From NCBI GenBank assembly GCA_023229575.1, contig JALNYZ010000016.1:1-64000 (forward strand): a stretch of 64,000 nucleotides of DNA, in the 5' to 3' direction. Of this stretch, positions 8,722 to 17,625 are shown piece after piece. The translations under genes and the position numbers were made by a program. Below the pieces are notes generated by a model that worked only from the letters and a program-made list of their open reading frames with translations, was not told the origin of the DNA and ran no database searches. The DNA is from Prolixibacteraceae bacterium (GTDB lineage: Bacteria > Bacteroidota > Bacteroidia > Bacteroidales > Prolixibacteraceae). Each line of letters opens with the position of its first letter. Position 1 is the first letter of the stretch.

Positions 8722-9762
8722 TCATTTTTCAACAGATGGGGTATAATTGGCTATAATCTTCTTCTCGATCTCTTCAGATAATTCCGGATTGTCTATCAGA
8801 AGCGCTTTCACCGATTCGCGTCCCTGTCCCAGTTTGGTCTCACCATAACTGAACCAGGAGCCGCTTTTCTTAATTATATTCAATTCAACACCCAAATCGA
8901 TGATTTCCCCGGTTTTTGAAATTCCTTCCCCAAAAATGATGTCAAATTCTGCTTTTCTGAATGGTGGGGCAATTTTATTCTTAACGACTTTTACCCGTGT
9001 ATGGTTTCCTTGAACATCTTCACCATCCTTTAGCTGACCAATTTTACGGATATCCAGCCTAACGGACGCATAAAATTTCAACGCATTACCACCTGTTGTG
9101 GTTTCAGGGTTACCAAACATGACCCCGATTTTTTCGCGCAACTGGTTGATAAAAATGCAGCATGTCTTTGTTTTACTAATATTTGCAGTTAATTTACGTA
9201 GCGCCTGGGACATCAATCTTGCTTGTAAACCCATCTTTGAATCACCCATTTCCCCTTCGATTTCCGCTTTTGGCGTCAAAGCAGCAACAGAGTCAATAAC
9301 AATGATGTCAATTGCCCCAGATCGAATCAGATTGTCTGCAATTTCGAGTGCCTGTTCCCCGTTGTCGGGTTGGGAAATCAATAAATCATTGATGTTAACC
9401 CCCAATTTGGTTGCATAACCCGGATCAAAAGCATGTTCTGCATCGATAATTGCAGCAATCCCCCCCTGTTTTTGTGCTTCAGCGATGGCATGGATGGCCA
9501 GCGTAGTTTTACCCGACGATTCCGGGCCAAAAATCTCTATAACCCGGCCTTTGGGATATCCGCCAATACCCAGCGCCAAATCAAGCGCGATCGAACCGGA
9601 GCTGATGGCAGCAACGTCATCAACCGGCTTATCACCCAAACGCATAATGGAACCTTTTCCATAACTTTTCTCAATCTTCTCCATCGTAAGCTGTAATGCT
9701 TTCAACTTCTCAAGATTTACCGCCTTGTTGGCACCTGCTGCCTTTACATCATCTTTCGCCAT
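8722..9762 (-). CDS. recA: recombinase RecA
   Basis: DNA strand-exchange ATPase and SOS coprotease. The 346 residues include Walker A GPESSGKTT near 78-86, the IDAEHAFDPGYA segment, Walker B IIVIDSVAALTP, loop 1 GEMGDSKMGLQARLMSQAL, and loop 2 around INQLREKIGVMFGNPETTTGG. It follows bcp after 11 bases and is probably cotranscribed with it. No obvious LexA box is seen in the short gap. The C-terminus lacks the long acidic tail of E. coli RecA, as is usual for the phylum. Confidence 0.99.
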   Translation of the reverse strand: MAKDDVKAAGANKAVNLEKLKALQLTMEKIEKSYGKGSIMRLGDKPVDDVAAISSGSIALDLALGIGGYPKGRVIEIFGPESSGKTTLAIHAIAEAQKQGGIAAIIDAEHAFDPGYATKLGVNINDLLISQPDNGEQALEIADNLIRSGAIDIIVIDSVAALTPKAEIEGEMGDSKMGLQARLMSQALRKLTANISKTKTCCIFINQLREKIGVMFGNPETTTGGNALKFYASVRLDIRKIGQLKDGEDVQGNHTRVKVVKNKIAPPFRKAEFDIIFGEGISKTGEIIDLGVELNIIKKSGSWFSYGETKLGQGRESVKALLIDNPELSEEIEKKIIANYTPSVEK

Positions 9763-9773
9763 TTCTGTATGAA

Positions 9774-10238
9774 TTAAAATTTTAGCTCCTTAACTATCTG
9801 ATTGGTATGATCCTTGGTATCCACCTTTCTAAATATTCTTTCTATCGTCCCCTTTTCATCAATCAAAAAGGTAGTTCGGATGACACCCATATAGCTTTTA
9901 CCATAGTTGAACTTTTCTCCCCATGCGCCATAATCCTGCAGGATCTTCTTACTGGTATCCGCTATCAGGGAAAACCGCAACCCAAACTTCTCAATGAATT
10001 TTTGGTGTGAGGCTATGCTGTCAGGACTAACGCCAACAATATTCACCCCTTTTGATAACCAATAATCATAATTTTCGCTCAGATTACATGATTCGGCTGT
10101 GCATCCTGGCGTGTTGTCCTTAGGATAAAAATAAAGAATCAACTTTTTGCCTTTAAAATCGGCTAGCGCAATAGTTCTTCCGTCCTGGGCTACCCCTTCA
10201 AAATGAGGAGCGGCCATGCCTTCTGTCAATTGTTCCAT
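9774..10238 (-). CDS. bcp: thioredoxin-dependent thiol peroxidase (BCP/PrxQ)
   Basis: Peroxiredoxin that reduces hydrogen peroxide and organic peroxides. The 154-residue length is typical. The peroxidatic site is FYPKDNTPGCTAESC, with the resolving cysteine five residues after the first (C-x4-C), the PrxQ arrangement. The conserved GVSPDS and IRTTFLID segments are present. First gene of a pair with recA, joining oxidative-stress defence to DNA repair; a TAnnTTTG box lies about 30 bases upstream. Confidence 0.95.
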   Translation of the reverse strand: MEQLTEGMAAPHFEGVAQDGRTIALADFKGKKLILYFYPKDNTPGCTAESCNLSENYDYWLSKGVNIVGVSPDSIASHQKFIEKFGLRFSLIADTSKKILQDYGAWGEKFNYGKSYMGVIRTTFLIDEKGTIERIFRKVDTKDHTNQIVKELKF

Positions 10239-10267
10239 GTCTCATTATATAAAAATTGTATACCATA

Positions 10268-10275
10268 CAAATTTA
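10268..10275 (-). promoter_or_regulatory. minus-7 box for bcp-recA
   Basis: On the minus strand this reads TAAATTTG, an exact TAnnTTTG match, with TTTC (one off TTTG) 20 bases further upstream, the spacing expected for Bacteroidetes promoters. It lies 30 bases before the bcp start. Confidence 0.55.
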
Positions 10276-10348
10276 CGTGAATCCGACCACTTGGCGAAAT
10301 CCATTAGGTTAAAAAATCAATTAATCTCCTTGTTCAATACAAATGGGT

Positions 10349-10356
10349 TAAATTTG
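10349..10356 (+). promoter_or_regulatory. minus-7 box for the TPR/SPOR gene
   Basis: TAAATTTG is an exact TAnnTTTG match 36 bases before the start codon at 10392. The minus-33 element is weak (CTTG at 10329-10332, short spacing). It is arranged divergently with the bcp promoter. Confidence 0.45.
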
Positions 10357-10391
10357 TATTTTTAAAACCGATTTTCCACAGTGAAAGTAAC

Positions 10392-12083
10392 ATGAACAAA
10401 GTATTGATTGTAAAACGTTTTTTTGCGCTTACCGTTCAGGTACTGCTCCTGATCCATTTGGCTTCCGGACAACAAACGGTTGGCAAAGAGACCCTTGGCA
10501 TTGATTATTTTCAACAAGGCAATTATGAAAAAGCACTTCCGATTTTTGCCAAACTTGCCCAAAGCTACCCTGATAACGCCATGTACAACTATTATTATGG
10601 CGTTTCACTGATAAAAAACAGTGTCTTTGAAACTGCAGCCAAGGAAGCACTTCTGAATGCGGTTGTAGACAAGACCCCGGTCAATTCAAATTTCTATCTC
10701 GCAATCTATTTTCACGCACTTGGACAGTGGGAGGAGGCAAAGGATTTTTATGACAGATATGCAAAAGTCGGGTCCAAACAGGAAAAAAGATCCTTGCAAT
10801 ATGATTATTATGTTGGTTTATGTAAAGCTAAAACAAATCCCTTCAAACCAAGAAAATTAGCAGATACCGGACTTTTCGGGGATTCCGTCTTAAGACCCCC
10901 GCCAAAAATTGACGAAAAAATCTTTCCTATACCTGAGGCACTCAAAAAATCCTCTTTTAATTTCCAGATAAATGAATTGCTTGCCTATCATTCGATTGAG
11001 GATTTTCGCAGTGAAGCCAGTAAAATACTCTTTACCAAGGCCTGGATGTGCACGGGAAAAAACGATTCCATCCTTGCAATGACCGATTCGTTAAGAAAAG
11101 TCCATGATCGAATAGCAAGGGTCGATACCCGACTGGGGATGGTCCAGCAAATCGTCGATTGCGAGCAAAAGTCATTCCAGCTAATGCGTGACAGGGAAAA
11201 ATACCTTGAACAGTCGCGGGTCAAAGAATCCGCTTTTTGGGAGAAGGAAGGGAAAAAAGCAGCCATCGCCTATAATGCCAACATATTGGAAAGGGAAAAC
11301 AGACTGAATGAACTGAGGCAAACCAGGGAAAAAGCTGCTTTGCCTGTTCCCGGGCCTACGGTAATAAAAGATTCCATCAAAGTTGAGCCGGTGAATGTTG
11401 CAGCACCAAACGAAACAACTGCAAACAATCTGCATGCTGAAAATCTGGTATACAAAGTTAAGATTGGATCTTTCAAAAATGGCGCGATGTCATCTTCATT
11501 TAAACAGGCATATGTCAAAATCAGCAAATTGCGGAAAATAGACAAATATGCAGACGAGCGAAAGTATGTCATTTTCACAATTGGAAATTTTGCCAATATC
11601 CAGGATGCCTCCAGGCTGAAAGAGCAGCTGATCCGTGAAGGAATGAAAAATTCTGTCGTGGTTACTTTTGACAAAACAACCGGTAGGCCAGTAAAGCCTG
11701 AAACAAGTCCAATTTTAAAAAAGAATTCAGAACAGGTTGTTGCCTCAATTCCTGTTGAAACCCCTGTTGAAAATTTAACAAAAAGCCCTGTCAACGAAAA
11801 ATTAATATTCAAAGTACAAATTGGCTCATTTAGAAACGATTTGAAGTCGACAGCTTTCAGAAAAGCTTATCAAAAAATCAGCAAACAAATGAAAGTTGAG
11901 AGGAAAACCGATTCAAGAAATAATGTCATCTACTCGGTAGGAAATATCACCAACTATCAAGATGCCTGCAAATTAAGGGATCAAATGGTATCAGAAGGGA
12001 TCAAGGATGCCTTCCTTGCAGCTTTTCTTAATGGTGAAAGAATAAAAGTTAATGAAGCAATTAAAATTGCAGGTGGAAAATAA
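10392..12083 (+). CDS. exported TPR protein with two SPOR domains
   Basis: 563 residues beginning with a signal peptide (MNKVLIVKRFFALTVQVLLL, cut after ASGQ). Residues about 30-150 form tetratricopeptide repeats (DYFQQGNYEKALPIFAKLAQ and so on). A long charged helix lies at about 230-310. Two SPOR-type repeats end the protein, one from LVYKVKIGSFKNG (about 350-430) and one from LIFKVQIGSFRND (about 470-545). SPOR domains bind denuded peptidoglycan glycans at division sites, so a periplasmic role in cell-wall or division processes is inferred. The two repeats resemble each other closely and look like an internal duplication. Confidence 0.8.
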   Translation: MNKVLIVKRFFALTVQVLLLIHLASGQQTVGKETLGIDYFQQGNYEKALPIFAKLAQSYPDNAMYNYYYGVSLIKNSVFETAAKEALLNAVVDKTPVNSNFYLAIYFHALGQWEEAKDFYDRYAKVGSKQEKRSLQYDYYVGLCKAKTNPFKPRKLADTGLFGDSVLRPPPKIDEKIFPIPEALKKSSFNFQINELLAYHSIEDFRSEASKILFTKAWMCTGKNDSILAMTDSLRKVHDRIARVDTRLGMVQQIVDCEQKSFQLMRDREKYLEQSRVKESAFWEKEGKKAAIAYNANILERENRLNELRQTREKAALPVPGPTVIKDSIKVEPVNVAAPNETTANNLHAENLVYKVKIGSFKNGAMSSSFKQAYVKISKLRKIDKYADERKYVIFTIGNFANIQDASRLKEQLIREGMKNSVVVTFDKTTGRPVKPETSPILKKNSEQVVASIPVETPVENLTKSPVNEKLIFKVQIGSFRNDLKSTAFRKAYQKISKQMKVERKTDSRNNVIYSVGNITNYQDACKLRDQMVSEGIKDAFLAAFLNGERIKVNEAIKIAGGK

Positions 12084-12129
12084 TTTTGCTTTATTTGCAA
12101 TTCCGCACGCCAATAATTCGATTTGAAGT

Positions 12130-12405
12130 ATGGATACTGATAAGTCCGTCCGGCACAAAAACAAGGGTTCAGATGGTTTGGAAAATGGCAACTCACTGGT
12201 ACTCTATAATGACGACTATCACACCTTTAATTATGTGATAGATGCACTTATTGAAGTTTGCAGCATGGAACGGGTGCAGGCCATTCAGTGCACTTACCTG
12301 GTGCATTACAAACAAAAATGTGAAGTAAAACGGGGTTCCAAAAAGGACCTGCTCCCTATGAGCAGAGCCTTGTCGGCCAAAGACTTAAAGGCTTCGATTC
12401 ATTGA
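12130..12405 (+). CDS. clpS: ATP-dependent Clp protease adaptor ClpS
   Basis: Adaptor that hands N-degron substrates to ClpAP-type proteases. The 91 residues carry the ClpS core: LVLYNDDYHTFNYVIDAL (the NDD acidic binding pocket) followed by a helix with QAIQCTYLVHYKQKCEVKRG. The conserved middle residues are variant (CTYLVHYKQKC instead of ALLLVHxxGxC), typical of Bacteroidetes. It overlaps the 3' end of the convergent methyltransferase gene by 21 bases. Confidence 0.92.
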   Translation: MDTDKSVRHKNKGSDGLENGNSLVLYNDDYHTFNYVIDALIEVCSMERVQAIQCTYLVHYKQKCEVKRGSKKDLLPMSRALSAKDLKASIH

Positions 12406-13095
12406 TCGGGCTGGCCTTTTTTTGTAGAGTTTAACGATCAGTTTCCACAATATCCCGAAGAATATCCTTGTATTTTTTATCAGTTCACGAATGATCTTTT
12501 TGAACAAAGGCATCTTCTCTTCCCTGGGCCATAGCATACCGGTATTTATGATATACTCCCTGTAATCGTCGCCAAAATATTTGGTAAGCAATCTTTCTTC
12601 CCTTCCAATCTGGTAAATCACAAATGGAGTTACCAGCAAGAGGGAAATCGGTCCTGCGATCCAGTTTTGAATCATAAATACCTGGCAAACTGCAATCCCG
12701 AGGAGGGCAAGGTACATCGGATGTCTCACATAATGATAAGCACCGGTTTTGACCAACTGCAAATCTTCTTTCAACTCCTGTCCGGGAGTCCACCAAATTC
12801 CAAGATCTATCAATGCTTTGACAAAAAGCCAAACAAAAAATGCAAAGCAGAGCGTGACCGGAAAACCCAGCCATTTCCAAAAGTGATAGTCCGTTGGTCC
12901 AAAGTCTACAGTAAATATATAAATGAAAGGGATGACCTGAAGCCCAACGATAAGTAAAAGAAGAAAAGTCCGTTTCTTCCTTTGTTCGATAAGTATCTTC
13001 CTGTCAGCATCACAGTTCTGAAGGTAATATAGCTCCAGAAGCGCCAGCAATGCCACCCCGCATAGGAATATGGTTTCTAAAAATGCACGTTCCAT
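12385..13095 (-). CDS. isoprenylcysteine methyltransferase/PEMT-like membrane methyltransferase
   Basis: 236-residue integral membrane protein with about five hydrophobic segments. The diagnostic region is LVKTGAYHYVRHPMYLALLG followed about 45 residues later by REERLLTKYFGDDYREY, the SAM-binding and catalytic signature of the ICMT/phospholipid methyltransferase superfamily. In bacteria the substrates are mostly unknown (lipids or small molecules); protein prenylcysteine is unlikely. The gene is monocistronic and convergent with clpS. Confidence 0.8.
   Translation of the reverse strand: MERAFLETIFLCGVALLALLELYYLQNCDADRKILIEQRKKRTFLLLLIVGLQVIPFIYIFTVDFGPTDYHFWKWLGFPVTLCFAFFVWLFVKALIDLGIWWTPGQELKEDLQLVKTGAYHYVRHPMYLALLGIAVCQVFMIQNWIAGPISLLLVTPFVIYQIGREERLLTKYFGDDYREYIINTGMLWPREEKMPLFKKIIRELIKNTRIFFGILWKLIVKLYKKRPARSMNRSL
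12387..12423 (+). terminator. probable intrinsic terminator of clpS
   Basis: AAAGGC at 12387-12392 pairs with GCCTTT at 12414-12419, an inner CGAT/ATCG pair adds stability, and the right arm runs into seven T (12417-12423). The stem overlaps the last codons of clpS, and the opposite strand is the end of the convergent gene. The internal loop is asymmetric, so strength is uncertain. Confidence 0.5.
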
Positions 13096-13305
13096 CTAAA
13101 ATTATTCAGATTCAGGATCATTGAAAATGGTCAACGAAGATACCAACATTTTTTGTTGATTAAAGTTAAAGCAGGGAAGTATGTTGTCAATAACGCTCTC
13201 CTGTAAATCTAAAATAAAGTTAAATAAACGGAATATGGCAGGTCTGTACGCAACCTTTCTACCCGATATCCTTTCTTATATCAATAGTAACTATACCATT
13301 GGGCA

Positions 13306-14010
13306 ATGAAAAATCGTTTAAGCATACAGGTTCTCTTCCTTGTTTCAATTCTGACAGGCTCCTTACTTTTTACCTCATGTCAGAAGAGTGGGAACAATTA
13401 CTCTATTGGCGATTTCGTCGTCACATTTGGCATCGTTGAGTCTATCAGCAAAGATGGGATAAACAGCTTAAGGGTCAAACTTGATAATGGCGACAAATTT
13501 ATTGCACTTGAGCATTCGCCCCATTTGGATGAACTAAAACCAGATCAGCGCATCCTCATCAATTTTGCCCCTTACCAGGATGTTGTAAATTCCGACTTAT
13601 CAAAAACAATCTACGGCAAAATCAACTTTGTACAAAACATTCTTTACAAGGGGATATTACCGCTTTCGGCAGCAATCAATGACAGCATTGGCCATGATCC
13701 GATAATTGTTCGTGATTCATGGGTGACAGGTGACAGCATTCTCACCATCGACTTTAAATTCTACACTCAGGGTTCCCTTCATTACATCAATCTTGCTGAC
13801 AATTCACAAGGCAATGGCAAAGACAAACCCTTTATTTTTGAGTTGCGGCACAATGCCAGAGGTGATCAGATGAGCTATGCTGCATCAGGTTATATCAGTT
13901 TCAAACTAAATTCTTATAAGATCGCAGGTCTGCACAATACGCCTTTTAAAATCCGGTATACCGATTACGAGGGAAAATTGAATGAGATTCCCCACATGAT
14001 TAATTATTGA
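13306..14010 (+). CDS. NigD-like lipoprotein
   Basis: 234-residue lipoprotein: the signal sequence ends in a lipobox (LLFTSC, cysteine about residue 25). The body is beta-rich, with an N-terminal small barrel (about 32-90) and a C-terminal domain (about 115-225), including the VTGDSILTIDFKFYTQG and FELRHNARGD stretches typical of the NigD family of Bacteroidetes. NigD takes its name from a bacteriocin locus of Prevotella, but most members are of unknown function. It precedes the S9 peptidase gene by 54 bases. Confidence 0.75.
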   Translation: MKNRLSIQVLFLVSILTGSLLFTSCQKSGNNYSIGDFVVTFGIVESISKDGINSLRVKLDNGDKFIALEHSPHLDELKPDQRILINFAPYQDVVNSDLSKTIYGKINFVQNILYKGILPLSAAINDSIGHDPIIVRDSWVTGDSILTIDFKFYTQGSLHYINLADNSQGNGKDKPFIFELRHNARGDQMSYAASGYISFKLNSYKIAGLHNTPFKIRYTDYEGKLNEIPHMINY

Positions 14011-14064
14011 CAATAATCATTGCCTTCCCTTCAAATGATGCTACTTTTACGAAAAAAAGAAGCA

Positions 14065-16161
14065 ATGAATTTACTTATAACTAATCTGATATTCTTCTCT
14101 GTCATCCTGGTCGGATTTGCCGGTCTGCCAGCGAATAGTCAGCCTGCCAGGCAAAACTTTGTTCCTGAAACGCCAAAACTTGGTTCTGATTTGATGACCC
14201 CTGAAGTACTCTGGTCTTTTGGAAGGGTGGGTTCATCACAGGTCTCCCCGGATGGAAAGACAGTACTCTACGATATAACCTGGTTCAACATTCCGGAAAA
14301 CAAATCCTACAGGGATCTTTATGTGGTATCAATAGATGGAGGAAGCAGCAGAAGGATTACAGATACCCCGGAGAAAGAGTCAGAAGAAACCTGGAGGCCC
14401 GATGGCAAAAAAATTGGATACATTTCAACGCTTTCCGGTGAACCCCAGCTATGGGAAATAAATCCTGACGGAACATCCCCAATCCAAATATCGAAGGTAA
14501 AGGATGGTATATCAGGCTTTAAATATGCCCCGGATATGAAGCATATCCTTTACATTGGATCGCTGAAATTGGATCAGGACATACACGACAAATATCCTGA
14601 CCTCCCCCTTGCCAATGCCCGTTTGTACGATGATATCATGTACCGGCACTGGGATACATGGAGTGACGGAACTTACCAGCATATCTTTGTTGCGGCCTAT
14701 TCGGAAACCGGTTTAACCAACCCTATTGACCTTCAGAAAGGCGAGCATTACGATTCTCCGCTTAAACCCAACGGCGGAAGCGAACAGATAGCATGGAGCG
14801 CAGACGGGAAAAAGATTGCTTATACCTGTAAGAAAAAATCAGGGAAAGCGTATGCCGTTTCGACCAATTCAGACATCTACCTATACGATCTCCAAAGCGG
14901 GACCACCGACAATCTGACAGAAGGAATGATGGGTTACGATCAGAATCCGGTTTTCTCTCCGGACGGCAAAAAAATTGCCTGGGAAAGTATGGCGCGGGAT
15001 GGTTATGAGGCGGACAAAGTGAGGCTTTTCATTGCCGATCTGATGACCGGAAGAAAAGAAGACTATTCTTCCGGATTCGACCAAAATGCACAAAACCTTG
15101 TGTGGTCGGTTGATAGCAAAATAATTTGGTTTTTGTCAGACATCCATGCAACCGACGAGATCTTTAAACTGGATCTTACCACAAAAAAAATCTCCAGGAT
15201 TACGGATGGGATCCACAATTATCAAAGTGTCGCTCTTGCCGGGGAAAACCTGGTGGCATCCAAGGTTTCCATGTCCCAGCCGGCAGAACTCTTTCTGGTC
15301 AATCCCAAAACAGGATCAGACAAACCGCTTACAACTGTCAACAAAGGAATTCTCGATCAATTGAGCATTGGCAAAGTTGTGAGCAGATGGATAACCACCA
15401 CCGACAAGAAAAAAATGCGGGCCTGGGTAATCTATCCGCCACATTTCGATCCGAATAAAAAATATCCGGCCCTGCTCTTTTGTGAGGGAGGCCCGCAAAA
15501 TACCGTCAGTCAGTTTTGGTCCTACCGTTGGAACTTCCAAATGATGGCCGCCAACAATTACATCATCATTGCGCCTAACCGTCGCGGCTTACCAGGATTT
15601 GGACAGGAATGGAACGAGCAGATCTCTGGTGACTATGGCGGCCAGAATATGAAAGACTACCTGACAGCCATCGACACACTAGCGGCAGAACCATATGTTG
15701 ACAAGAACAAATTGGGCGCCGTAGGTGCGAGTTATGGCGGATATTCCATCTATTACCTGGCAGGGATCCACCAGGGACGTTTCAAAGCCTTTATCTCCCA
15801 CAGCGGTATCTTCAACCTTGAAGCGTTGTACTCCACCACCGAAGAGATGTGGTTTGTGAACTGGGACAATGGCGGTTCCTATTGGGATGCAAAAAATGCG
15901 GTGGCACAAAACACTTACAAAAACTTTTCACCACACAAACTTGTTCAAAACTGGGATACTCCCATGTTGGTTATTCATGGAGAAAGGGATTACAGGATTC
16001 CATATACCCAGGGAATGGGAGCCTTCAATTCTGCCCGGCTAAAAGATATTCCGGCGGAGCTTTTGCTTTTCCCCGACGAAAATCATTGGATACTTCAGGC
16101 TCAGAATGGTATCCTATGGCAAAGGGTATTCTTTGAATGGCTAAACCGTTGGTTGAAGTAA
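14065..16161 (+). CDS. exported S9 family prolyl oligopeptidase-type peptidase
   Basis: Serine peptidase of the DPP4/acylaminoacyl peptidase type. The start at 14065 (MNLLITNLIFFSV) gives a clean signal peptide cut after NSQ and 699 residues. An N-terminal beta-propeller of WD40-like repeats (SPDGKTVLYD, WSADGKKIAYTC, FSPDGKKIAWES) is followed by an alpha/beta hydrolase domain from about residue 440. The triad is visible: Ser in GASYGGY (about 556), Asp in HGERDYRIPY (about 641) and His in DENHW (about 674). Expected to cleave short peptides in the periplasm. Confidence 0.92.
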   Translation: MNLLITNLIFFSVILVGFAGLPANSQPARQNFVPETPKLGSDLMTPEVLWSFGRVGSSQVSPDGKTVLYDITWFNIPENKSYRDLYVVSIDGGSSRRITDTPEKESEETWRPDGKKIGYISTLSGEPQLWEINPDGTSPIQISKVKDGISGFKYAPDMKHILYIGSLKLDQDIHDKYPDLPLANARLYDDIMYRHWDTWSDGTYQHIFVAAYSETGLTNPIDLQKGEHYDSPLKPNGGSEQIAWSADGKKIAYTCKKKSGKAYAVSTNSDIYLYDLQSGTTDNLTEGMMGYDQNPVFSPDGKKIAWESMARDGYEADKVRLFIADLMTGRKEDYSSGFDQNAQNLVWSVDSKIIWFLSDIHATDEIFKLDLTTKKISRITDGIHNYQSVALAGENLVASKVSMSQPAELFLVNPKTGSDKPLTTVNKGILDQLSIGKVVSRWITTTDKKKMRAWVIYPPHFDPNKKYPALLFCEGGPQNTVSQFWSYRWNFQMMAANNYIIIAPNRRGLPGFGQEWNEQISGDYGGQNMKDYLTAIDTLAAEPYVDKNKLGAVGASYGGYSIYYLAGIHQGRFKAFISHSGIFNLEALYSTTEEMWFVNWDNGGSYWDAKNAVAQNTYKNFSPHKLVQNWDTPMLVIHGERDYRIPYTQGMGAFNSARLKDIPAELLLFPDENHWILQAQNGILWQRVFFEWLNRWLK

Positions 16162-16172
16162 AAGCTTCCAAC

Positions 16173-16180
16173 TAATTTTG
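16173..16180 (+). promoter_or_regulatory. minus-7 box ahead of the TonB-system genes
   Basis: TAATTTTG matches TAnnTTTG exactly, 30 bases before the start of the small membrane protein at 16210 and 12 bases after the peptidase stop. It could drive the 16.2-22.9 kb gene string. Confidence 0.4.
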
Positions 16181-16209
16181 TATATTTACAACCATTAAAT
16201 TTATCCAAA

Positions 16210-16440
16210 ATGAGCAGCAGAAGACTCTACGACAAAGTTATGACAATAGTCAGTACCCTGATGATCTTTTTTTATTTCGGACTGGCCTACGTACTCTATT
16301 TCACCCCACTGTTCAACCACGTAGATGTCGCCATGAGGGCAATTTTTGCACTGCCGCTTTTCCTGTATGGAGTATACAGGATTTTTGTAGCCTACAACAA
16401 AATTAGAGAGAATTTTTTCGAATCGGATGAAGATGAATAA
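16210..16440 (+). CDS. small two-helix membrane protein
   Basis: 76 residues with two hydrophobic segments (about 10-30 and 40-60) and an acidic tail ending FFESDEDE. Short proteins like this are commonly found next to the PstS-like/TPR/ExbBD/TonB genes of Bacteroidetes, and here it is first in that string. No enzymatic motif. It may be an accessory of the envelope complex; that is inference from position only. Confidence 0.65.
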   Translation: MSSRRLYDKVMTIVSTLMIFFYFGLAYVLYFTPLFNHVDVAMRAIFALPLFLYGVYRIFVAYNKIRENFFESDEDE

Positions 16441-16638
16441 TGGGCTATTTCTTATCGAACGACCTAAGAATGAGGTTATTTAAATTCAGTCTAAATTTTA
16501 AAGTATTTTGGACTGTTCTCGTTTGGCAATAAAAGCGTTTATCAAAAAAAAAAATAAGAATCTTGCATTTTATTGCCCTATAACAAATTTGATTTATTAT
16601 TATTGCATCGAAATTTTAACCTTTTAGTAACTAAATTG

Positions 16639-17607
16639 GTGAAACACTCTTCAACAAGGAAGGATTTGAAATTACCAGCTCTGGCAATCAGTGTGATTAT
16701 GCTGACAATCGTTCTTGCTATTCAGTGTGGAAGCAAAAAGCCAACTCAATTTGACGAAACACCTACCAGGGGAAATATTCACATTGTTGCTGATGCCTCC
16801 TTTCAACCAATCGTTGATGCTGAAATTTACACTTTCACAGCAATTTACAAAAACGCCCGCATTACGCCTGCTTATATGGCGGAAACAGATCTCATCAGCG
16901 CATTTCTGAATGATTCGGTGAAAGTTGTTGTTTCCTCATGGGAACCCACGGCCCAACAGAAAGAGTTGCTGCTTAGCATGCAAACGATTGTCCGGACAAC
17001 TACGGTGGCTTATGATGCCATTGCATTGGTTCTCAACAAAAAAAACAAGGATTCTCTCTTCACTTACCAAAATGTCAACGATATATTTACCGGAAAAATG
17101 ACAGATTGGAAGGAGATAAATCCTGCTTCAAAATTGGGCAAAATGGTTGCTGTTTTTGACAACGACAAATCTGCAAACATTAGATATTTCAAAGAAAAAT
17201 TTAATCTCCCAGCACAGTTGCCTGCTAATTTCTATTCAGTCAAAAGCAACGAACAGGTGATCGACTATGTTTCAAAGAATAAAAGTGCGATAGGATTGGT
17301 AAGCGTCAACTGGATTTGTGATAGAAAAGATTCAGTGAGCAGGTCATTTTCAGATAAAATTAAGATTGCCGCAGTTGCGGATCTGGTTCTCAGTCCCGGG
17401 TCCTATTTCCTTCCGGTTCAGGGATCCATTTACGACAAAAGTTACCCTTTTACGCGGAAGATTTACATGGTCTCAAGGGAATCCTTCAAAGGGCTGGGCA
17501 CAGGTTTTATCTCCTGGGTATCCGGTGAACAGGGACAAAGAATCATCCTGAAGTCCGGACTTGTTCCCGCAACTATGCCTATTCGCCTGATACAGTTTAA
17601 AAAGTAA
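16639..17607 (+). CDS. PstS-like substrate-binding lipoprotein
   Basis: Periplasmic-binding-protein fold of the phosphate-binding PstS type. The frame opens at 16573 without ATG; GTG at 16639 (MKHSSTRKDLKLPAL) gives a credible lipoprotein signal with cysteine in LAIQCGSKK. Visible family stretches are IHIVADASFQPIVDAE, YDAIALVLNK, DIFTGKMTDWKEI and AIGLVSVNWICD. No pstCAB genes are present and the neighbours are TonB-system genes, so phosphate transport is doubtful. Possibly a lipoprotein partner of the TonB complex. The exact start is uncertain (TTG at 16636 also fits). Confidence 0.75.
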   Translation: MKHSSTRKDLKLPALAISVIMLTIVLAIQCGSKKPTQFDETPTRGNIHIVADASFQPIVDAEIYTFTAIYKNARITPAYMAETDLISAFLNDSVKVVVSSWEPTAQQKELLLSMQTIVRTTTVAYDAIALVLNKKNKDSLFTYQNVNDIFTGKMTDWKEINPASKLGKMVAVFDNDKSANIRYFKEKFNLPAQLPANFYSVKSNEQVIDYVSKNKSAIGLVSVNWICDRKDSVSRSFSDKIKIAAVADLVLSPGSYFLPVQGSIYDKSYPFTRKIYMVSRESFKGLGTGFISWVSGEQGQRIILKSGLVPATMPIRLIQFKK

Positions 17608-17625
17608 CTTTAATATTTCGCCAAA

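Noticed and set aside
16639..17607. Part of a phosphate ABC transporter operon
   Set aside because: No permease or ATPase genes are nearby, and the neighbours are TonB-system genes.
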